This document shows, in pieces, positions 13,406-16,049 of a DNA stretch of 16,049 bases; position 1 is the first letter of the stretch, and each line of letters starts with the position of its first letter. Source of the DNA: an uncultured Sphingobacteriales bacterium (GTDB lineage Bacteria > Bacteroidota > Bacteroidia > Chitinophagales > Chitinophagaceae); NCBI GenBank assembly GCA_946479435.1, contig CAMLFX010000079.1, positions 1 through 16,049 on the forward strand, in the 5' to 3' direction. Below the pieces are notes generated by a model. The model made no database searches. It saw only the letters and a list, made by a program, of their open reading frames with translations, and was not told the origin of the DNA. The position numbers and the translations under genes are program-made.

Positions 13406-14855
13406 CGCGTTTCTTGTACAGGCTATATTGGCTGAATTGGTAAGGTGTTATTTCGAAGCCTAGCTTTGGCAGACATTTATCAAAACTTCCTCTGCAAATT
13501 GTTTTATCTATCAGCACATACCGTGCTTTATGGTATTGTAAATTCACTTCCAGCTTATGGTAGCGTTGTATATAGGCTAAAAAAGTAAAGTCCATATCCA
13601 TTGCATGGCAAACACCAATACGTTCACCTTCCGGTATGTACTTTTTCATTTGCTCTATATCGCTTATCAGTACTTCATCTCGGCCTTTCTTACCAAACTT
13701 GCCCGATATATATACGCTGCATATTACTACAGCCAGGCCTATTATAGTATTCACTAACATTTTTTGCAGAGGTATTCTTATGCGCTGCATTATTGTATAG
13801 AAGTAGGGCAATATCAATAGTGCAAGTGCGAAAGCTAAAAAAGGGAATACAGGTGTCAGGTAAAATGTGCGTTGCTTCAGGCTTATCATTATGGGTAACG
13901 AGCCGCATAGAGCCAGCAAAAAATAAAATAAAGCAAGTCGCTTCTGTTCATTGGGTTTCGCAATAGGTAACTTTAAAACCTTAATAACATTAAATAGTAT
14001 CAATGCTAATATCAATGCAGGTAAGGCTTGTATGCAGATGTCTATTAATAATTGAAATCGGCCAAAAGGGCTGTCAACAACTTCTCGTTTACCGGCTATT
14101 GCTTTAAATAACTGTTCATTAAGATATTCCTTCAGGCAAATTTTTGCGGGTTGATAACTGAACAATAAGCAATAGATAACGGCAACAACGGCAAGCGGTA
14201 TTATGCTTTTAAATATGATCGGTGATAAGTGCTGCTCCCTATACACTACCCAATATACAAACGGTAGCGCCAACGGAAACAAACCAACAGGGCCTTTGGT
14301 AAGTGTAGCGAGAAAAACGAACAAACCGCCCAATAATAGCTTTAGATAAGTGTGCCTTTTATCCGCCATACCTGCATACAAAAAATACACTGCCCATATA
14401 TCAAACAAGGCCATTGTAGTATCCAATATGTTATTTGGGTAGCTCCAGATTACCGAAGGCATTATAGCCCAACATAATAGTGGCAAGCTAAAAGATCTGC
14501 GTGCCTCTACGCTTTTATTTGTTTTCCTCCACAAGCCGTATAGGCTGGCTACTGTAGTACACCACAACACAAAGCAATACACCCGTTCGGTATAATAGCT
14601 GTCGCCCAGTGCTTTAAAGAAAAGAGATTCTATGCCAAACATCAGCGGCGGATGTTCTGAAAAACGCCAGGGACCGCGGTAATAGACATCCCAAAAACTG
14701 CCTTTGCCAATAGCAAGGTTGCGGGAAATGGCGGCATAGGTTACACCATCAAAAAACATCCCATTCTGTACTGCCCGGTCTAAAAATGCTGTGGCTATAA
14801 ATATTAATACTACAGCATTGAACAAATAAAGTAAACTATATTTTTGTTTGGGCAC
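13395..14855 (-). CDS. GT-C fold membrane glycosyltransferase (ArnT/PMT-like)
   Basis: This 486-residue integral membrane protein has about 10-12 hydrophobic segments and a soluble C-terminal region from about residue 395. The first external loop carries an acidic residue (D36 in FFDGVTYAA), followed by FSEHPPL (about 65-71). Further on, LATLTKGPVGLFPLALP is a hallmark of the ArnT/PMT superfamily. These enzymes transfer a sugar from a polyprenyl-phosphate carrier to lipid A, protein or another acceptor on the outer face of the inner membrane. Donor and acceptor are not identifiable here. The start is GTG at complement 14853-14855, directly preceded by an in-frame TAA, so nothing upstream is possible. 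The next ATG (residue 33) would delete the first membrane helix. It is divergent from accD and overlaps pyrB by 11 nt at its 3' end. Confidence 0.85.
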   Translation of the reverse strand: MPKQKYSLLYLFNAVVLIFIATAFLDRAVQNGMFFDGVTYAAISRNLAIGKGSFWDVYYRGPWRFSEHPPLMFGIESLFFKALGDSYYTERVYCFVLWCTTVASLYGLWRKTNKSVEARRSFSLPLLCWAIMPSVIWSYPNNILDTTMALFDIWAVYFLYAGMADKRHTYLKLLLGGLFVFLATLTKGPVGLFPLALPFVYWVVYREQHLSPIIFKSIIPLAVVAVIYCLLFSYQPAKICLKEYLNEQLFKAIAGKREVVDSPFGRFQLLIDICIQALPALILALILFNVIKVLKLPIAKPNEQKRLALFYFLLALCGSLPIMISLKQRTFYLTPVFPFLAFALALLILPYFYTIMQRIRIPLQKMLVNTIIGLAVVICSVYISGKFGKKGRDEVLISDIEQMKKYIPEGERIGVCHAMDMDFTFLAYIQRYHKLEVNLQYHKARYVLIDKTICRGSFDKCLPKLGFEITPYQFSQYSLYKKRAIQ

Positions 14856-14938
14856 TTAGGGTTGTTTTCTGGGCAATAATAGTAAAAACAAAAGCTATTT
14901 CTAAGGCTTTTACCTGCTAAATACTGTTATGCAAGTTG

Positions 14939-14946
14939 TATCTTTG
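14939..14946 (+). promoter_or_regulatory. Bacteroidota -7 promoter box for accD-smpB
   Basis: TATCTTTG is a perfect TAnnTTTG match, 51 nt before the accD ATG, giving a leader of about 45 nt. I do not see a clear -33 TTG at the expected 19-21 bp distance. It lies in the 142-nt divergent spacer between accD and the glycosyltransferase gene. Confidence 0.6.
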
Positions 14947-14997
14947 CCCACTGTTTACCTTTTTGGGGTAGCTTTTTGTTAACTAATTTCAAGACTT

Positions 14998-15849
14998 ATG
15001 TCATCAACCTGGTTTAGGCGCATTAAAAAAGGCATTTCAACCACTACACAAGAGAAGAAAGAAGCACCTGACGGACTATGGCACAAATGCCCGGAATGTA
15101 AAACCACTATTACGGTAAAAGAATTGGAAGACCACTATTACGTTTGCCCCAAATGTAATTACCATAATCGTATTAATTCAGCTGAGTATTTCAATATATT
15201 GTTTGATAATAGTGAGTTTGAATTACTGTTTGAAAATATAGCCCCTAAAGACAAATTGCACTTTGTTGATATAAAGCCATACGACAAACGACTGGTCGAT
15301 GCACAAAAAGCTACAGGCTTGCTCGATGCTATGACTGTAGGTGTAGGAAAAATAAATGGCAATGGTTTGGTAATAGCTTGTATGAACTTCAATTTCATTG
15401 GCGGTTCTATGGGTTCGGTAGTTGGCGAGAAGATCGCGCGTGGTATCGATCATGCAATAAAGAATAAGCTGCCGTTCATGATCATTTCCAAATCGGGTGG
15501 TGCGCGTATGATGGAAAGTGCCTTCTCACTGATGCAAATGGCCAAAACATCTGCAAAGCTCACACAGCTGGCTAAAGCCGGGCTGCCGTATATCTCTTTC
15601 ATGACCGATCCCACTACCGGTGGTGTTACGGCATCGTACGCTATGCTGGGCGATATAAATATTGCAGAGCCTAAAGCACTGATCGGTTTTGCGGGGCCGC
15701 GTGTTATTAAAGAAACTATTAAGAAAGATCTGCCCGCAGGTTTCCAGCGTTCTGAATTTTTGTTAGAACATGGCTTCCTCGATTTTATTGTAGAGCGCCA
15801 AAACCTGAAAGAAAAACTAGCCACAGTGATAGAGTGGTACACTAAATAG
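14998..15849 (+). CDS. accD: Acetyl-CoA carboxylase carboxyltransferase subunit beta
   Basis: AccD, with AccA, transfers the carboxyl group from carboxybiotin-BCCP to acetyl-CoA, making malonyl-CoA for fatty-acid synthesis. The N-terminal zinc ribbon has C31-x2-C34 and C50-x2-C53. The crotonase-like carboxyltransferase domain then shows [16 protein letters not shown] (131-146), SGGARMMES (166-174), [13 protein letters not shown] (203-215) and [11 protein letters not shown] (230-240). Those glycine-rich loops form the oxyanion and CoA sites. The length of 283 residues is typical. The ATG at 14998 gives the expected [17 protein letters not shown] N-terminus. smpB begins 19 nt downstream on the same strand and is probably part of the same transcript. 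Confidence 0.97.
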   Translation: MSSTWFRRIKKGISTTTQEKKEAPDGLWHKCPECKTTITVKELEDHYYVCPKCNYHNRINSAEYFNILFDNSEFELLFENIAPKDKLHFVDIKPYDKRLVDAQKATGLLDAMTVGVGKINGNGLVIACMNFNFIGGSMGSVVGEKIARGIDHAIKNKLPFMIISKSGGARMMESAFSLMQMAKTSAKLTQLAKAGLPYISFMTDPTTGGVTASYAMLGDINIAEPKALIGFAGPRVIKETIKKDLPAGFQRSEFLLEHGFLDFIVERQNLKEKLATVIEWYTK

Positions 15850-15868
15850 AGTTAAGTCTCCTTATATA

Positions 15869-16049
15869 TTGATCGATAAAGTTTACATAAAGAACCGCCC
15901 TGCAAGGTTTGAATACGCTATTGAAGATACGCTGACGGCCGGCCTTATGCTTATGGGGTCTGAAATAAAATCGATACGAAATGGTAAGGTTAGCTTCAAC
16001 GATAGCTATTGCTTTTTCAATAGTAGGGGTGAATTATGGGTAAAGAGCC
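15869..16049 (+). CDS. smpB: SsrA-binding protein SmpB (3' partial)
   Basis: SmpB binds tmRNA (ssrA) and brings it to stalled ribosomes for trans-translation. The visible 60 codons give KNRPARFEYAIEDTLTAG, then LMGSEIKSIRNGKVSFNDSY and GELWVK. This is the standard SmpB N-terminal half, ending at the right edge; full-length proteins are about 150 residues. No ATG lies in frame between the accD stop and the conserved region. The likely start is TTG at 15869 (giving MIDKVYIKN), 19 nt after accD. The gene is broken only by the window edge. Confidence 0.93.
   Translation, partial: MIDKVYIKNRPARFEYAIEDTLTAGLMLMGSEIKSIRNGKVSFNDSYCFFNSRGELWVKS

Noticed and set aside
14951..14978. Possible small hairpin with a T-run in the accD leader (TACC/GGTA then TTTTT), as an attenuator
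   Set aside because: The stem is only four pairs and easily chance in AT-rich DNA. No alternative structure or regulatory motif is visible.
15223..15842. Minus-strand frames opposite accD
   Set aside because: accD is certain on the plus strand and these show no motif, promoter or homology-like pattern.
1..16049. A defence, mobile or biosynthetic system
   Set aside because: No nuclease, helicase, reverse transcriptase, integrase, transposase, direct-repeat array or NRPS/PKS-type genes are present. The genes are mostly core housekeeping functions or single envelope genes.

Overview
The window looks like a piece of a Bacteroidota chromosome, most like the Chitinophagaceae/Sphingobacteriia side of the phylum. 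Three things in the sequence support this. First, a secreted protein ends in a type IX secretion (T9SS) sorting tail. Second, several genes are preceded by the Bacteroidota -7 promoter box TAnnTTTG (positions 4836-4843 minus, 4910-4917, 7695-7702 minus, 9050-9057, 11902-11909, 14939-14946), with little Shine-Dalgarno signal. Third, the housekeeping proteins have a Bacteroidota flavour. The content is mainly core chromosome. I see no prophage, insertion sequence, CRISPR array, integrase or toxin-antitoxin pair, and I found no convincing undescribed multi-gene system.

Layout, left to right. 1-1988: 3' part of a large T9SS-exported surface or secreted protein. 1997-4818 (minus): der-rimO, a probable operon for ribosome assembly and ribosomal protein S12 modification. 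4922-6576 (plus): a small TPR protein translationally coupled to tilS, which makes lysidine in tRNA-Ile. 6566-7690 (minus): rlmH (23S rRNA pseudouridine methylation) followed by a rhomboid protease. 7753-8970 (minus): an arylsulfotransferase-family lipoprotein. 9076-9149 (plus): tRNA-Arg(ACG) with its own promoter and a terminator shared with the convergent gene. 9208-10026 (minus): an exported protein with a TonB-like C-terminal domain. 10224-11051 (plus): a 2-oxoglutarate/Fe(II) oxygenase. 11112-11861 (plus): a YdcF/ElyC-like membrane protein. 11927-13405 (plus): pyrR-pyrB, pyrimidine synthesis. 13395-14855 (minus): a GT-C membrane glycosyltransferase. 14998-16049 (plus): accD, then smpB cut by the right edge.

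A theme is translation and RNA maturation: der, rimO, tilS, rlmH, tRNA-Arg and smpB all serve the ribosome or tRNA. The second theme is the cell envelope: T9SS protein, rhomboid, ASST lipoprotein, TonB-like protein, YdcF-like protein, GT-C enzyme and accD (fatty acid supply).

The organisation is compact. Two convergent pairs (tilS/rhomboid and pyrB/GT-C) overlap by 11 nt at their 3' ends. The longest stretch without a gene is 10027-10223 (197 nt), which is AT-rich and holds no feature I could support, so no gap reaches 300 nt. Points most worth a second look are the A19-U56 change in tRNA-Arg(ACG), a terminator hairpin that abuts the rlmH promoter, two probable leaderless genes, and five genes that appear to start at GTG or TTG.
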